Part shown: positions 11,956 through 24,900 of the stretch, piece after piece
Numbering within the stretch: the stretch's first letter is position 1
How the letters are laid out: the number at the start of each line of letters is the position of its first letter
Assembly (NCBI GenBank): GCA_023333565.1
Contig: JAJKFH010000374.1
Location: 5,022,001 to 5,086,000 of the forward strand
Direction of reading: 5' to 3'
From: Puffinus mauretanicus
Lineage: Eukaryota; Chordata; Aves; Procellariiformes; Procellariidae
Length of the DNA: 64,000 nucleotides
Position numbers and translations under genes: made by a program
The notes under the pieces: generated by a model
What the model was told of the DNA's origin: nothing
Databases searched by the model: none
Seen by the model: only the letters and a program-made list of their open reading frames with translations

Positions 11956-13210
11956 GTAAGTATTTAGCACCTGTAACAAGTTGGCACTTAAGCCTCACAG
12001 ATGATTCTTTACACTTAGCAGTTTTGTTTCTTTGCATTTCATTTTGGAACGGACTGGAATGTTTTTCCCTGTTGTTTTATTTTAATGACAGAAAGCCAGC
12101 TAGGGTAGGGGTTGGTACTTTGACTACTTTTGCGAGAAAGGAAAACATGTTCACAAATTCATCAGTAATTTTGCCATTCGTCTTATCCATTAAATGTCTG
12201 GAATACACTAATGTTTCCTTGGCAAAATTCCATAGCTAGCTTTCTTTTTACGATAAGTGCTGTCTTACTATGTTTTTGTAGGGAGTAGTGGGAAGAAGGG
12301 ACACAACAGAAATATACACATCTTTTATATTTACTAGATATTTACACAGGGTTTTAAAGCATACTTGTCTTTATATTAAAGCTAAATGTGACAAGCCCAT
12401 CTATAGACACCTGATTTCATATGACCTCTATGGCAGAAAGAAATCCTGAAGAATTCTCTGTATTCCCCTGAAGTTTCTAAAGAGCAGCACAGAGTAACCA
12501 TGAAATTCTAAAATTACAGCATAGGAAAGAAATCTGAGAAAGAGAATAACTTCTGTGATTTTGAGTAATGTTTGGAAGACTCTAGAAAGGGCTCTGTGTG
12601 TGTGTGGTGGGGGTAGTGGAGAGGAGGAAAGATTTTTCCAGATTTTTGCTATAGATCGGAAAGCAATAAAAAGAAAGTAGTCAAAAAAATTTCATTTCAG
12701 GAGAATAGTTTTAAAAATTGAGAACTATATTTTCTTAAGTTATTTCCACTTTACAAGAGTTCAGAAATAAGGGGCATTAACTGTATTCGCATTTGAAGAC
12801 AATTTCCCTTTTTAGAGCTATTTGAACAGGTCTTAGCCTCAATGAAAGATAGAGGATTTGGGGGTCCAGACTATTGTCTGAAGCAGCCTTAATCTCTCAG
12901 GTGAATCCAGAGTTATAATTTTTTTTCTCCCAATCCACCTCACAGGCTCCTTCCCTCTGCAGATCTGCTTAGCTGTCTTATTATTCTGTGTTCCCATTTT
13001 TTAGATTCTATAATTTATCATAAATCTGATATTTTTATTGTTTTTAATTTTCTTGCATCCTTATATTTTGGACAGTTCATTATAAATTAATTGATTGACA
13101 ATAGAGAGGATGAAATAACCGTCCTGCACTGTTGAATGCTTTAAATACATTATTTATTGTTGTTCAGTGATCCAGTACATGTAATTCTTTCTGTTTCTTC
13201 TCTCTTTCAG
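11956..13210 (+). other. TSHR: TSHR intron 4
   Basis: This is AT-rich unique sequence between GTAAGT and TCTCTTTCAG. I see no recognisable repeat or gene in it. Confidence 0.9.
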
Positions 13211-13285
13211 TGGTATTTTTAATACTGGACTCAAAGCATTTCCAGACCTCACCAAAATCTACTCATCTGATGTGAACTTTTTACT
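13211..13285 (+). CDS. TSHR: TSHR exon 5 (leucine-rich repeat), 75 bp
   Basis: The acceptor is TCTCTTTCAG and the donor GTAAGT. Joined to exon 4 in frame, it reads [20 protein letters not shown] then VNFLL, the next repeat of the TSHR ectodomain. It closely follows the glycoprotein-hormone-receptor pattern, in which the GIFNTGL and FPDLTK words are conserved. The intron phase is the same as at its other end, so skipping this exon would keep the frame. Confidence 0.97.
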
Positions 13286-13897
13286 GTAAGTATCTGTCCT
13301 CACAGCTGGTTAGAATATTGCCATCCTCAGATCCCAAGAAAACCTATAGTGAACATTTCTGTTTTGGAGAAAAATATCAAATAAGTCTGACAAAGCACTT
13401 TTCCTCAAGCTATATTTCAATTATCATTAGTACCAAACCTGGAAAATGCCAGGTCACCTAGCACTATACATTTGACCTGGATGAAAGACATGGACACACA
13501 AGCGCATTTCTCTTGAATTAGCCAAAGCACATGATACACAACTTCTACCAGCCTTTTGCTTTTATTTTGTTTTTGGTTTTGTAATGGCTGTGCAATACCT
13601 GAATTAGTCTGAAGTCAGAATAGTCAGACACACAGGACGTGATCTGACATACAGCCTGCTAACACGAAGTCATCCTGTCAACATTCTTCTAACAAATTTG
13701 TGCTGGCATGATGAGCTCATATTGCACATTTTCTGATAATACTCTTCATTGAGCTCCTATATTGTCGAATCATAACCTCCATTGGCTATCTGCCTTCTTT
13801 CTTCTGACCCCACCCTGAGCACAGAGGACTCAAGAGCAGGAGAACTGGACAATCTCGACAGCAATTGTTTATCATTACACCTTTAAAAAACTCAGTG

Positions 13898-15558
13898 TTG
13901 GCTGAGCTCACAGCTCAGCTCTCAGCCCCCTGAGCTGGAAGACAAGGACGACGAGCAGGATAAACCCCCCATAATTCAAGAGGATGAAGTTAATGACCTG
14001 CTACGCCACCTGGACGCTCACAAGTCTATGGGGCCGGATGGGATCCACCCGAGGGTACTGAGGGAGCTGGCGGAGGAGCTTGCCGAGCCGCTCTCCATCA
14101 TTTACCAGCAGTCCTGGTTAACTGGGGAAGTCCCGGACGACTGGAGGCTTGCCAATGTGATGCCCATCTAGAAGAAGGGCCGGAAGGAGGATCTGGGGAA
14201 CTACAGGCCGGTCAGCCTGACCTTGGTGCCGGGGAAGATCATGGAGGGGTTCGTTTTGAGGGCGCTCACGAGCCATGTCCGGGACAACCTGGGGATCAGG
14301 CCCAGCCAGCACGGGTTCATGGAAGGCAGGTCCTGCTTGACCAACCTGATCTCCTTCTATGAGCAGGTGACCCGCCTCGTGGATGAGGGAAAGGCTGTGG
14401 ATGTGGTCTGCCTGGACTTCAGTAAAGCCTTTGACACTGTCTCCCACAGCATTCTCCTAGAGAAGCTGGCGGCTCACGGCCTAGAGACAGCACTCTTCAC
14501 TGGGTAAAAAAAACTGGCTGGGGCCGAGCCCAGAGAGTTGTGGTGACGGAGGAGTTAATCCAGTTGGCGGCCGGTCACGAGCGGTGTTCCCCAGGGCTCA
14601 GTACTGGGGCCGGTCCTGTTCAATATCTTTATCAACGATCTGGATGAGGGGATCGAGTGCTCCCTCAGTAAGTTTGCAGACGACACCAAGTTGGGCGGGA
14701 GTGTTGATCTGCTGGAGGGTAGGAAGGCTCTGCAGAGGGACCTGGACAGGCTGGATCGATGGGCTGAGGCCAACTGTATGAGGTTCAACAAGGCCAAGTG
14801 CTGGGTCCTGCACTTCTGGCCACAACAACCCCAGGCAACGCTACAGGCTTGGGGAAGAGTGGCTGGAAAGCTGCCCAGAGGAAAAGGACCTGGGGGTGCT
14901 GATTGACAGCCGGCTGAACATGAGCCGGCAGTGTGCCCAGGTGGCCAAGAAGGCCAAAGGCATCCTGGCCTGTATTAGGAATAGTGTGGCCAGCAGGAGT
15001 AGGGAGGTGATCGTGCCCCTGTACTCGGCACTGGTGAGGCCGCACCTCGAATACTGTGTTCAGTTTTGGGCCCCTCACTACAAGAAGGACATGGAGGTGC
15101 TGGAGTGTGTCCAGAGAAGGGCAACGAAGCTGATGAAGGGCCTGGAGCACAAGTCTTATGAGGAGCGGCTGAGGGAACTGGGACTGTTTAGTCTGGAGAA
15201 GAGGAGGCTGAGGGGAGACCTCATCGCTCTACAACTACCTGAAAGGAGGTTGTAGCGAGGTGGGGGTTGGTCTCTTCTCCCAAGTAACAGCGATAGGACG
15301 AGAGGAAATGGCCTCAAGTTGCGCCAAGGGAGGTTTAGATTGGACATTAGGAGAAATTTCTTTACTGAAAGAGTGATCAGGCCTTGGAACAGGCTGCCCA
15401 GGGAAGTGGTGGAGTCACCATCCCTGGAAGTATTTAAAAGACGTGTAGATGAGGCGCTTAGGTACATGGTTTAGTGGGCATGGTGTGTTGGGTTGACGGT
15501 TGGACACGATGATCTTAGAGGTCTTTTCCAACCTTAATGATTCTATGATTCTATGATT
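13898..15558 (+). mobile_element. 5'-truncated CR1 LINE with reverse-transcriptase remnant
   Basis: This is the youngest-looking CR1 in the window. Translated, it gives CR1 reverse transcriptase in pieces: GPDGIHPRVLRELAEELAEP near 14033, NYRPVSL near 14203, a block with DVVCLDFSKAFDTVSH near 14400 and FADDTK, the catalytic metal-binding box, near 14676. C-terminal blocks follow, containing [13 protein letters not shown] (near 15040). The frame is broken by an in-frame TAG at 14169-14171 and several indels, so it is dead. The 3' end is diagnostic: two ATTCTATG octamers at 15540-15555. The 5' part of ORF2 and all of ORF1 are missing, the usual 5' truncation. It is GC-richer than the intron around it. 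Confidence 0.95.
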
Positions 15559-17530
15559 TTTAGGAAGATTTTGGTGAAGATTTATTTTATCCAAAATACG
15601 TTGCTTCATACAATTAATGTTTTAATAAAGAAAACAAAAAAGGAGCTTAAAAAACAAATCGCCAAAGCTGAGAAATAAAGTAGAGCTTTTAAGTTGCTAG
15701 ACCAGGAGAATCTTGGTTTCATGACAGCCTTAGTAGTGAGGTCAGCTCAGCCTGGCACAGCGTGTCTTTGAGAAAGAGGACTACCCATCTCCCTTCTGTC
15801 ACTCACCCTTTTTTCATAGTAGTTGAATGAGATGCATGCTCTTTTAGATGGACAGCATAAGCTTCTATGAACACACACCTTGCCTAAATGCCCTTGCCCA
15901 ACCTTACTTGTAGGGTCCCATTTCAAGTACAAGACTATAGTCTCGCTGAAGGACCAAAGCACCAGGACTGACAATTGCCTACTTTAAAGCTAGACTTCCT
16001 AGGTGGAGCCATCTCTCGCTACTAAAGTCCTCAGTTGAAAAGAATTTTCCTACTAGCAAGCTTTGCTAATTTAGTTGGGTTTGTTCACGTGAGGCACTCC
16101 TACATAACACTAAGACCTTCTTCCTTTCTCACACCTTAAAACCCATTTACTTTGACTGATTTAAAGACACTCCCTTCCCCCTTTTTTTTAAATATGTCTT
16201 GAAAAAATTGCAGAACAAATTTTTGGAGAAAGAGATTGGGAACACAAATGGGCCAGGGGGTCTCCCACTATTATCCTTAAAGATATTTCAGAAACAAAGA
16301 GTTCTGCTGTGAAAAAAGCAGGTGTTTCTTGGTATTCAGAATGCAATGACATCCATCTTTGTGCCCTAACCTGCAATTTAAGTTCAAATTCTGGGTTGCA
16401 ATCAAGCCAAGGAGGAAGAGCAGCTCAGATGAAGACTTGCAAGCTGACACAAGGTAAAAGTATCTTGGTCACTACTTAGTCCTAGAGAGGAGTTAACAAC
16501 CTTATATTGTAGTAGTGTTCAGCTGGAAGACGCTTGACTGCTGGATGGGCTAGGTAAAAGGCTATTAAAAATGAGAAGTATTATGCTAGAAGGTGACTTG
16601 CAAAGATATGATTGATGGTCTACCCCAGGCATTGTTTCAGTGCTGCTAAGGGGCATTCTTAGTCAAGAATGGTCAGTCCCCACTACACTCATGGTCTGCC
16701 ATTGGCAAGACAAACCTTAGAGCAATGTAGAAATGCTGGTTGTTTTGCTAAAGAGTCTAGACCTGCAGTGAGCAATGAGATCTTCCCTCCCAAGGATCTC
16801 CTGAGACTAAAGGTAAGCCTTGTGCTAACTCACACTCCATAACCTGGAGCTGCTATGTTTGCCTGGGCTGTAGGCCTCCGAGGTTCAAACCTGAGTCAGT
16901 CAGAGGTCTGAGTGGGATACACCTACATCTTAAGAGCTATTAGGGAGTTCCTCAAAGACCAAAAGGGCTTTAGGTTAGATTAAGCTCTACTAGATTGTGA
17001 ATTAAACACTTACTAAGTAGAGAGGACCAAGAATTAAATAGGCTAGATGAAACAGAAGCAGTTTATACAACCATTTGTGTCTTTGCTTCCAACCAACTCA
17101 GTGACCAAGTGACAGATAGCAAAACATTATTTTACTTCTACCTTGAAAATTTTTTATAAAGATCACTAACGAGAAATAAACACGGGTCTTATATGTGATA
17201 GACTTTTAAAGAGTAGACCTGCATTTTCAAGGAAGGTATTTCTAAATGTTGCTATTCAATGAAAGATAGGCTTTTTGTTTCTTTCATCAAGAAAAAAAAT
17301 CTGCTCTTGAAGAATAATAGGTTTCTAAATGATGAATAAGGTATAGCTGGGGAAAAAGCATTCATTATATCACTATCGGCCTTTGAGGTCAAGCAACTTA
17401 CAAGTAAACATTTGCTTAGAAAAGCGAACCAATCTGAAAAATGTCAAACCAAAATAACTTGTGGTGGAAACCACCTATCGGTGAATACTACTTGGAATGA
17501 AAATGGTTGTAGTACGGTTCAGTGTTAGCA

Positions 17531-17554
17531 CATATACATATATATATATATATA
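17531..17554. repeat. (TA)n microsatellite
   Basis: This is a short alternating TA tract with one CATA interruption at its start. It is a likely length polymorphism. Confidence 0.85.
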
Positions 17555-18432
17555 GCACAGAAAAGGAACGAAATTGTTCCTGTCACATGGGTAATTGTTA
17601 GGACTTCTTGGCCCATGGACATTATGGTCTGGCCTTACTAGACCACATCTAATTCACAAGCTGAAGAAAAGAAAAATTTACAGAATATTTTGGGTTCCAG
17701 ACTCCAAAATGGTTCAGGAAAAAGCAGAAAAAGGACAATCAGACACTTAGCTCCGCCCGTTGTTTCTACCAGCTTTTTCCTCTCTCGCTTCTCCAGTTTA
17801 GTCATAGTAAATCTTTTCAGTCTTTCTTTGTCCTTTTTGTCACAACAGAGTTTTGGTCTGAAGATGCATAGTATTTATTAAGACTGCAGAGTGAGAGTAA
17901 AAAAGTATTTAAGAAACGACAGATAGTGAAACACTCATTTGGATGAGAGTTGAGAAGAATCATTAGGTTAGATCACATAGTAAGTTATTTCACTTGTGCT
18001 AAATGCAGTTCTGTAAAGTGAAATGCCTCTGTCCTGACTATATTTGATGTCTTATCTGAGTTTAGCTAGAGAGCAGGATCTCAGCTCTGAAGCCACTTGG
18101 GCTGGCTCAGTTGACATACTTTGCTAATTCTCTGGCTTATCAGAGGAGGGACCTGTCTGTGCTGTTAACCACTATAATCACACAGGCTGGCACACCTCAC
18201 CAGGACTACAAAACCCATCTACTTCACAAAACCCATCTACATCATTTCCTGGATACTGGTACATGCTCGATTCTTAATCATCCCACATGTATCTTCTGGC
18301 CTTAGATATAACTAAACAAGTTATTCTACACTTTTATTTATTATCAAGGCAGAGAACAATTAATAATAAAACTGTTCTGGAGAAGCTCTGTTGGGTAGAT
18401 GTTTGATTGTGATGTTTTGTCTCCTTTTTCAG

Positions 18433-18510
18433 CGAAATTGCAGATAATCCTTTCATGACTTCAGTGCCTGCAAATGCTTTCCATGGGCTTTGTAATGAAT
18501 CTCTAACCCT
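18433..18510 (+). CDS. TSHR: TSHR exon 6 (leucine-rich repeat), 78 bp
   Basis: The acceptor is CTCCTTTTTCAG and the donor GTAAGT. It reads [20 protein letters not shown] then NESLTL. The N-E-S sequon at the end corresponds to the conserved N-glycosylation site of human Asn177. The 78-bp length equals that of human exon 6. Confidence 0.97.
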
Positions 18511-19511
18511 GTAAGTTCTTCCAGTTTAAGTCACAAGGAAACTACATCTCTCACGCATATGGTAAAATGTTTTTTTAAAAAAAAAAATCCCTGTCCTACT
18601 CTCTAGTAGTTTGTAACAGAGAAACACCATAGACAGGTAGTATCCATAATCTAGTTTGCATAAATCCTTTACTTTGGTAGTGATTTGAATCAGGCCTGCT
18701 GCTCTTCTTTAAACTGGCTTGACCAAAGTGGTTTTGATTTTGTATGACACTAATGCCAGTGAATGGGTATATTGGAAAAAATCAAAGGGAAAATTTCGTG
18801 GAGTTCTCCTGTAAAGCTACAGCATGGTTAGAATTGTGTCTAACTTTTTTGCAACTTAAGTGGCACATACCGTGAAAACTAATGGGTGGCAAATGTCAGA
18901 AGAGTCATATTTGAAGAAAAATTATTAAATAAAGTTCAGTTATGCAAGTCATACTCGGTGTGAGCCACAAGAAAGGGCTGAGGGGAGTGAAAATGACTGT
19001 AATGTGTTATGACCTGAACTAGGGGGAAGAGCACTGGAATGCAAAAGAATGAATTCTAAAGAAATTCTAAAAGAAATCCTTTTGCTCTAAGGGAGCAAAA
19101 GAATGAATTCTAAAAATTCAGGCAGGCCTGATAGTAAAATCGTACCTATTTTGCTAGGTATTGATTCCTTTAACCTTCCTTAATCAGTCCTAGCAGAATT
19201 TTGTTTCCATGTTTTTAGTTTGAGGGTGGGAAAGTTACAGCAAAGTGTTTTAGTCTAGTTCTATCTTTGCTATAAAAAGAAGTAAAAGATGGCACACCTG
19301 CCACTTGGTATTCTTGATTCAGCTACACTCAAGAATGCTGCTGGGCATTTGTTTGACCTTGCACTATAATTGCTGCTTCTTCAAGAGATTAAAATTAACC
19401 CATCCATAAATGTGCTGTTGCCAAGAAAAATGATACATAAGATGTTAGGTATTCAGATATTGAAGCAACCCAAAATACACTAATTTTTTTCTTTTTTTTT
19501 TTTGCTTCCAG
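18511..19511 (+). other. TSHR: TSHR intron 6
   Basis: This is a 1.0 kb AT-rich intron. It ends in a long pyrimidine tract (about 19485-19508) before the CAG acceptor. A 20-bp word is repeated at 19041-19060 and 19095-19114. I see nothing else. Confidence 0.9.
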
Positions 19512-19580
19512 CAAACTCTACAATAATGGTTTTACCAGCATCCAAGGCCATGCTTTTAATGGGACAAATCTGGATGCTAT
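19512..19580 (+). CDS. TSHR: TSHR exon 7 (leucine-rich repeat), 69 bp
   Basis: The acceptor TTGCTTCCAG follows a T-rich tract, and the donor is GTAAGT. It reads [20 protein letters not shown] then DA. The N-G-T sequon corresponds to human Asn198. The 69-bp length matches human exon 7. Confidence 0.97.
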
Positions 19581-20997
19581 GTAAGTAGCAGATCATTCTC
19601 TTCTTTCAGAAAAAAAATTATATAATAAATACTCTATGCTTGTTGGAGGCTCTCAAATACATATCTTATTCTAATTATTTTTAAGGAGCAAAGAGAGGAT
19701 ATTAATTTCAGCCAGCAATAAAAATATGGGCACTTAATGGCTTTTGCAGAGCTTTCATTTGGTATGTATATTTATAGCTCAAAAATAAAATCATGGCAGG
19801 TAATTCCAGTGTGAATTTTGTTCTGGTTTGAAGCTACAATAAAATTTCTTTTGATCAGTAACATTTCTAAGACAATTTGGAAGATAATTATGCTGTTTTA
19901 CTTAGAAGACAGTTTATTTTAGTAAGTGTAGTACTGATAATGGTAGCAGCCCTTTCACAGAAATCTCTTATCTGCAAAAAAGCGAGTCGTGTATGGTATT
20001 GGAAGCAAGTCAGAGGAACCAGTCACTTGCACTAGAAATGAGAGATGGGCACCTCAAAAGTATGAAGCAACAACCATTTCAGTTTTCCCTTCACCTTCTT
20101 AATGTAGTTTCTGGAAAACTAATACTTAGTGAGTGAATATCCTTTTTACACCATACCCCAAATCATCTGCCTGAATCATTAACACAGAACAAATCTCAAT
20201 TCCAGAGGCTCCATTCACTTTGGTAGAGCTTACTGTGGTCCTACAGAGGCTTGACTGAAGAGTCTGGCTAGCAATCTCATGAGTAAAGAGATTTCTTCAT
20301 CGTGAGCTTTTAAATTAACCAGAGAGGCATGAGGATAGATATGATTACTTTCAGTTAAATTGGGCTTGAATTCTATAAGAATTCTATAAGAGCATCCTTC
20401 ACGTGGTCTTAATCTTTCCAAACTGCCTTTTTTTCCTTAACAGCTAGCTAGACTTCTTAAATTTTGAAAAGGTTTGAGTTAAACTAAAGACCTGTGATAG
20501 GTCTTATTTTAGTTACGTTAGTTCAGTTATTTTGAACTTTCATATGAGAAAGGAAGTTTTTCATGACGACGTAGTGTTTGTACTAGTGTCCACAGAAATT
20601 GCAAGATGTAAAATATGGCAAAATTAATTCAGTGTCGTGACTGAATCCCTCTAAGCTGTATATGCAATACTTAAGCCTTAGCCAATATATGAACTGTGTT
20701 GCTCTCCCACTTCTTACATTTTGATGAAACACAGGTTGGAGATGATTTTGTAGGAATTTTTCTTTTTACTTCTCTGATAGTGTGCAAGTTCTATTGCTTC
20801 TGGTCTCTTTGGAATTTTCCTTATTATTAAAGAATCGAGTGAAAATGTAGTTTCAGAAGATCTGGAGTCCTAAACATGTGCTTTATTGGACTGGGTGGAA
20901 GTAGAGAAGCAGAAAACACATACTAGGTTCTGCAGATGCTGCTTGCTTACTTTCAGAAAAAGTTTGCAATTAGTATTCTTTAGGGGTATTTCAGTAT

Positions 20998-21838
20998 TCT
21001 TTAAGGCCTTGAGGGTAGAGAGCCTTACAGAGAGATCTAGATAGACTCAAGAGCTGGGCAATCACCAACTGTATGAAATTTAACAAGAGAAGTGCTGGAT
21101 TCTGCACCTGGGATGGGGTAATCCTGGTTATACATACACACTGGGGGATGAGAGGCTGGAGAGCAGCCCTGCGGAAAGAGATCTGGGGGTTTGGGTTGAT
21201 GGCAAGTTGAATATGAGTCAACAGTGTGCCCTGGCAGCCAACAGGGCCAACCGTGTCCTGGGGTGCATCCAGCACAGCACAGCTAGCCGGTCGAGGGAGG
21301 TGATTGTCCCACTCTACACTGCACTGGTGCGGCCCCACCTCGAGTACTCTGTGCAGTTTTGGGCGCCTCGATATAAGAAGGAGAACAAACTATTAGAGTG
21401 TGTCTGGAGAAGGGTGACCAAGATGGTGAAATGTCTCGAGGGCAAGACTTACGAGGAGTGGCTGAGGTCACTTGTTTGTTCAGCTTGGAGAAGAGAAGGC
21501 TGAGGGGTGACCTCATGGCAGTCTACAACTTCCTCAAGGGGGGCAGCAGAGGGGGAGATGCTGATCTCCTCTCTCTGGTGACCAGCGATAGGACACGAGG
21601 AAATGGAATGAAGCTGTGTCAGTGGAAGTTCAGATTGGACATTATTGGGAGGGTGGTCGGTCACTGGAACAGGCTCCCAGGGAAGTGGTCATGGTACCAA
21701 GCCTGTCAGAGCTTAAGGAGCATCTGGATGATACTTTTAGTCATATGGTTTACTTTTAGGTAGTCCTGCAAGGAGCAGGGCGTTGGACTCAATGATCCTT
21801 ATGGGTCCCTTCCAACCTGAGATATTCTCTGACTCTAT
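20998..21838 (+). mobile_element. CR1 LINE 3'-end fragment
   Basis: This is a sense-orientation CR1 containing the last part of the reverse-transcriptase ORF and the 3'UTR. Recognisable pieces are [20 protein letters not shown] near 21207, [13 protein letters not shown] near 21327, and the nucleotide run 'gagaagagaaggctgaggggtgacctcat'. It ends with 'ccttccaacctgagatattctctgactctatg', a decayed CR1 terminus. Frameshifts break the frame. It is diverged more than the copy at 13.9 kb. Confidence 0.9.
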
Positions 21839-21883
21839 GTCAATCTTTCCAGAGACTGGCTATGATGCACTAGTTAAGCAAAT

Positions 21884-21932
21884 TAAAAAAAAAAAAAAAC
21901 AAAAAAACAAAAACAAAAACAAACCCCAGAAG
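21884..21932. repeat. A-rich / (AAAAC)n low-complexity tract
   Basis: A run of about 15 A is followed by AAAC and AAAAAC units. It lies about 45 bp after the CR1 terminus but is not part of a CR1 tail, since CR1 ends in octamer repeats rather than poly(A). Confidence 0.8.
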
Positions 21933-24900
21933 AACTAAAACCAGGCTTACTTTCAGGGCTTTATCTACCAGCAGTAAAAATGGTTTATTACAACAAACAA
22001 TTTTCTCCTAATTGAATCTTATGACATTTACTTGGAGCAAAGCAGTACTCCAGATTTACGAGGCAAACTAGGGAGCTGCACATCAGTGGTAAAGCCTTTA
22101 TCTGTTTGATAAACTACACTGAAATTTCTAAACTAATTTTCTGAAGTAGTTTGGTTACCATATGCCAAGATAAGGTATAATTTTGCTAAGTGCAAGCTTG
22201 GAGATTTGTTGTTTCTAGCAGCAACATTAAGTTAATGCAAAAGGCAAATATTGCATTTGCAGTATTCTGACATTTCTAATTTGAACTCCTGTTTATCTAC
22301 CACTGTACAGCAAAGAAAGTACCTGTTTTCCTCTGGGTCTGATCGAAGGTCCCTTGGACTTGTTGAAACTAGCAGCAAAAAGAAACTAAGAGAGAAAGAG
22401 TGAGGGAAAGAAATTTTAATGGGTTTTGAATGATGACCTCAAGGAAGGAAACAAGTAAAAAAGGAAAACAATCGAAAACAATAATTCATTTTTGACAAAT
22501 CATTTGAAGACTCCATGTTCCATCCATAAATCAGAAGACATCTGGGGAATCTCGGAGGCTACCATGCAGGGTGCCTTTCTACCACTCTTGCAGTATTAAA
22601 AGACCTATATAATTGAAGGAGGTCAAAACAATCAATGCAGATATAGATGTGGAACCATGCATAAATGGTTTCCATTATCATACTGAATGATGGCACCACC
22701 TAATAAATTTTCTCATCCAACAAGGATCAGTGTTTAATAGCAAACCACAGTATTGCTGTATATGTTTTATAAAGACAGGGAAGTAAAGAACCGGGAATGA
22801 AGGGCTAAATGACACTTCTACGGAACCGCATTCATCTGAAACTTGAATTCCTCGTTCTAACACATCATTAAGGTCCATGAACTGTGTCACTCCTGCAGGC
22901 TTCTGCAAAGTGGTGCTCCTGCACCAATGTTTATTTCTGTAAGGAAATTGGTGAGGAAAGAAGATTTTTTAAAAACATATTTCCAGTGAATGGCAAAATA
23001 TATTTGTGGTGAGCTTTTACAGAGCTGTCTAAATTACTGAAATGGAAAGTGTGCAATCTCAAAATCTAATTACAAAAATAAACTCCTAAAGAATACATGT
23101 ACTTTGGTATACACTCTCAGGGATCACTTATAATACTTGGCTTAGCTCAGAGTCAAGATAAACAATGGTGTAGAAAAAACATACGATGAATCCTTAATAC
23201 TGCTCATTTATCAATGCATTTATCTTTTACCTGTTCCCTCTTTCTTTAACCTTCATTTCATAATCTAACAGGACACATAGATACATTAACATGTTACATG
23301 TCCAGATCCCATTTAATACTATAGTGGTAATACTTAAATGTGCGGCCAACATATTATTTTTCTCCTTGTTTGTTAAGCTTTGCTGCCTTATTTTAAAATC
23401 AGAAGCTGAAAGCAAGCAAGCAGATACTATCAAATAATACATACTTCCATAAGCCAATGAGGTATTCCAACTAGGAACTTCAGTGACTTTACTTATTTTT
23501 TAACTAAGTGACCCTTTGGAAGAAAATTTTGCAAAACCTCCCTTTTTCCCTAATCTGGCTGTTCATTCTTATTCCCTCACTCCCTGTGCTGATAAAATCG
23601 GTTGTGGGACTGCAGTAAAACCTTATCAGTGAAATAATCCAGCCTAAACAAAAAAAATGAGAAAGGTGTGTCCAGCTACAATATGGGGGATGGCATGAAT
23701 GACCTTGGACTATGGAAGAAGAGAAATAGAAATCTTTTACACTGAAAAAAGAAAGGTATGTGGAACTATATGTTAGTTAGTTGAAGTAGCTGGTCAGCAT
23801 TTTTCATTCATATCCTTTACCCCCAGAAGAAAGTACACTTTTGGTAAAAATAAAACCTTTTGTAAAAATATCTTGAGACCTTTCAGCATTTTTCAGTTTT
23901 TCATCTCAGTTGAAGATTTTTAATATTTTGAATATTCAGGATTTTGTTTTTCTTTTGCCATCTCATGCTTTTCACGTTTCCTCTGTATCTCCAAAATGGT
24001 GTCCCTAAAGAGCTCCCAGAACACCCTCAATAATTTAACTTTCATACTTCTGTTTATTTTTAGGGAAGTTTTCTCATATATATGTATTTCTCCTTTTTGG
24101 ACACTATGGTTGTAGTGTACTCTTCAGCTTTTTTGGTCCTACAGAGTTGCTTAATATCAGTACCTGGTAATTGCTCTTATAAAACAGACTTTAGACTGTA
24201 ACATTTTGAAATAGAGCATGCGTGCCATTCAAGCTGAAATCAAAAGTTGCTTTTCCTCATGCAGACACTCTAACCTCTTGCTTTATGAAGCATGCATTGA
24301 TAATGTCTGAATACCCAGTATCTCTGCCATGCTGTGATATGACATTGTCTTATGTTCAACATAGCAGTTGAAATGCCTTATTACTGTTTCATGTCCTCAG
24401 AAGATCCTGCTCAGCATACTGCAGTCATGTTTTCTGGTGGGGCTGAGACAATGTTTTTCCCACTTACCCATGGATCTTGAGTCCATAAAGACTCTGTATT
24501 AGTCACTGGCATAGTTAGCTTACTGATCTGATTTGATTAAAAAAAGAAAAAAAAAAGCCTTCTTTGACTTATAGCACTATGAAACCATCAGCATGTCTTA
24601 CTCCAGATTCAGCATTTACTACTCCAGATTTCCTGCATACTTTGCACTGTGGTATTCATGTGTATCTGATTGCCTTCCACCAACTTTCCAAAATGGCTAT
24701 TATTCTAGTGTCCCCACTGAGGATAAATATTCCATTTCACCCATGTGATTTCTAAGACTTCCAACACTTGAGTACCACGGTTGTGGTTTTCTTTTCTGCG
24801 GTGTATTTAAATGACATTCTATACCATTTAGCCATCAGTAACAACAGGATTAAAGGCACTCTCAGAAGGAACTATACTCGCTACACATAAACTTTCTTTG

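Larger units (their letters stand above)
13286..18432 (+). other. TSHR: TSHR intron 5
   Basis: This 5.1 kb intron contains a 1.65 kb CR1 LINE in sense orientation and a short (TA)n run. The rest, about 15.56-18.4 kb, is AT-rich unique DNA in which I see nothing further apart from a small imperfect tandem duplication near 18208-18240. Confidence 0.9.

Noticed and set aside
14118..15467. Overlapping reading frames of 60-120 codons
   Set aside because: They are pieces of a dead CR1 reverse transcriptase and their antisense shadows, broken by a stop at 14169 and indels. They are not host genes.
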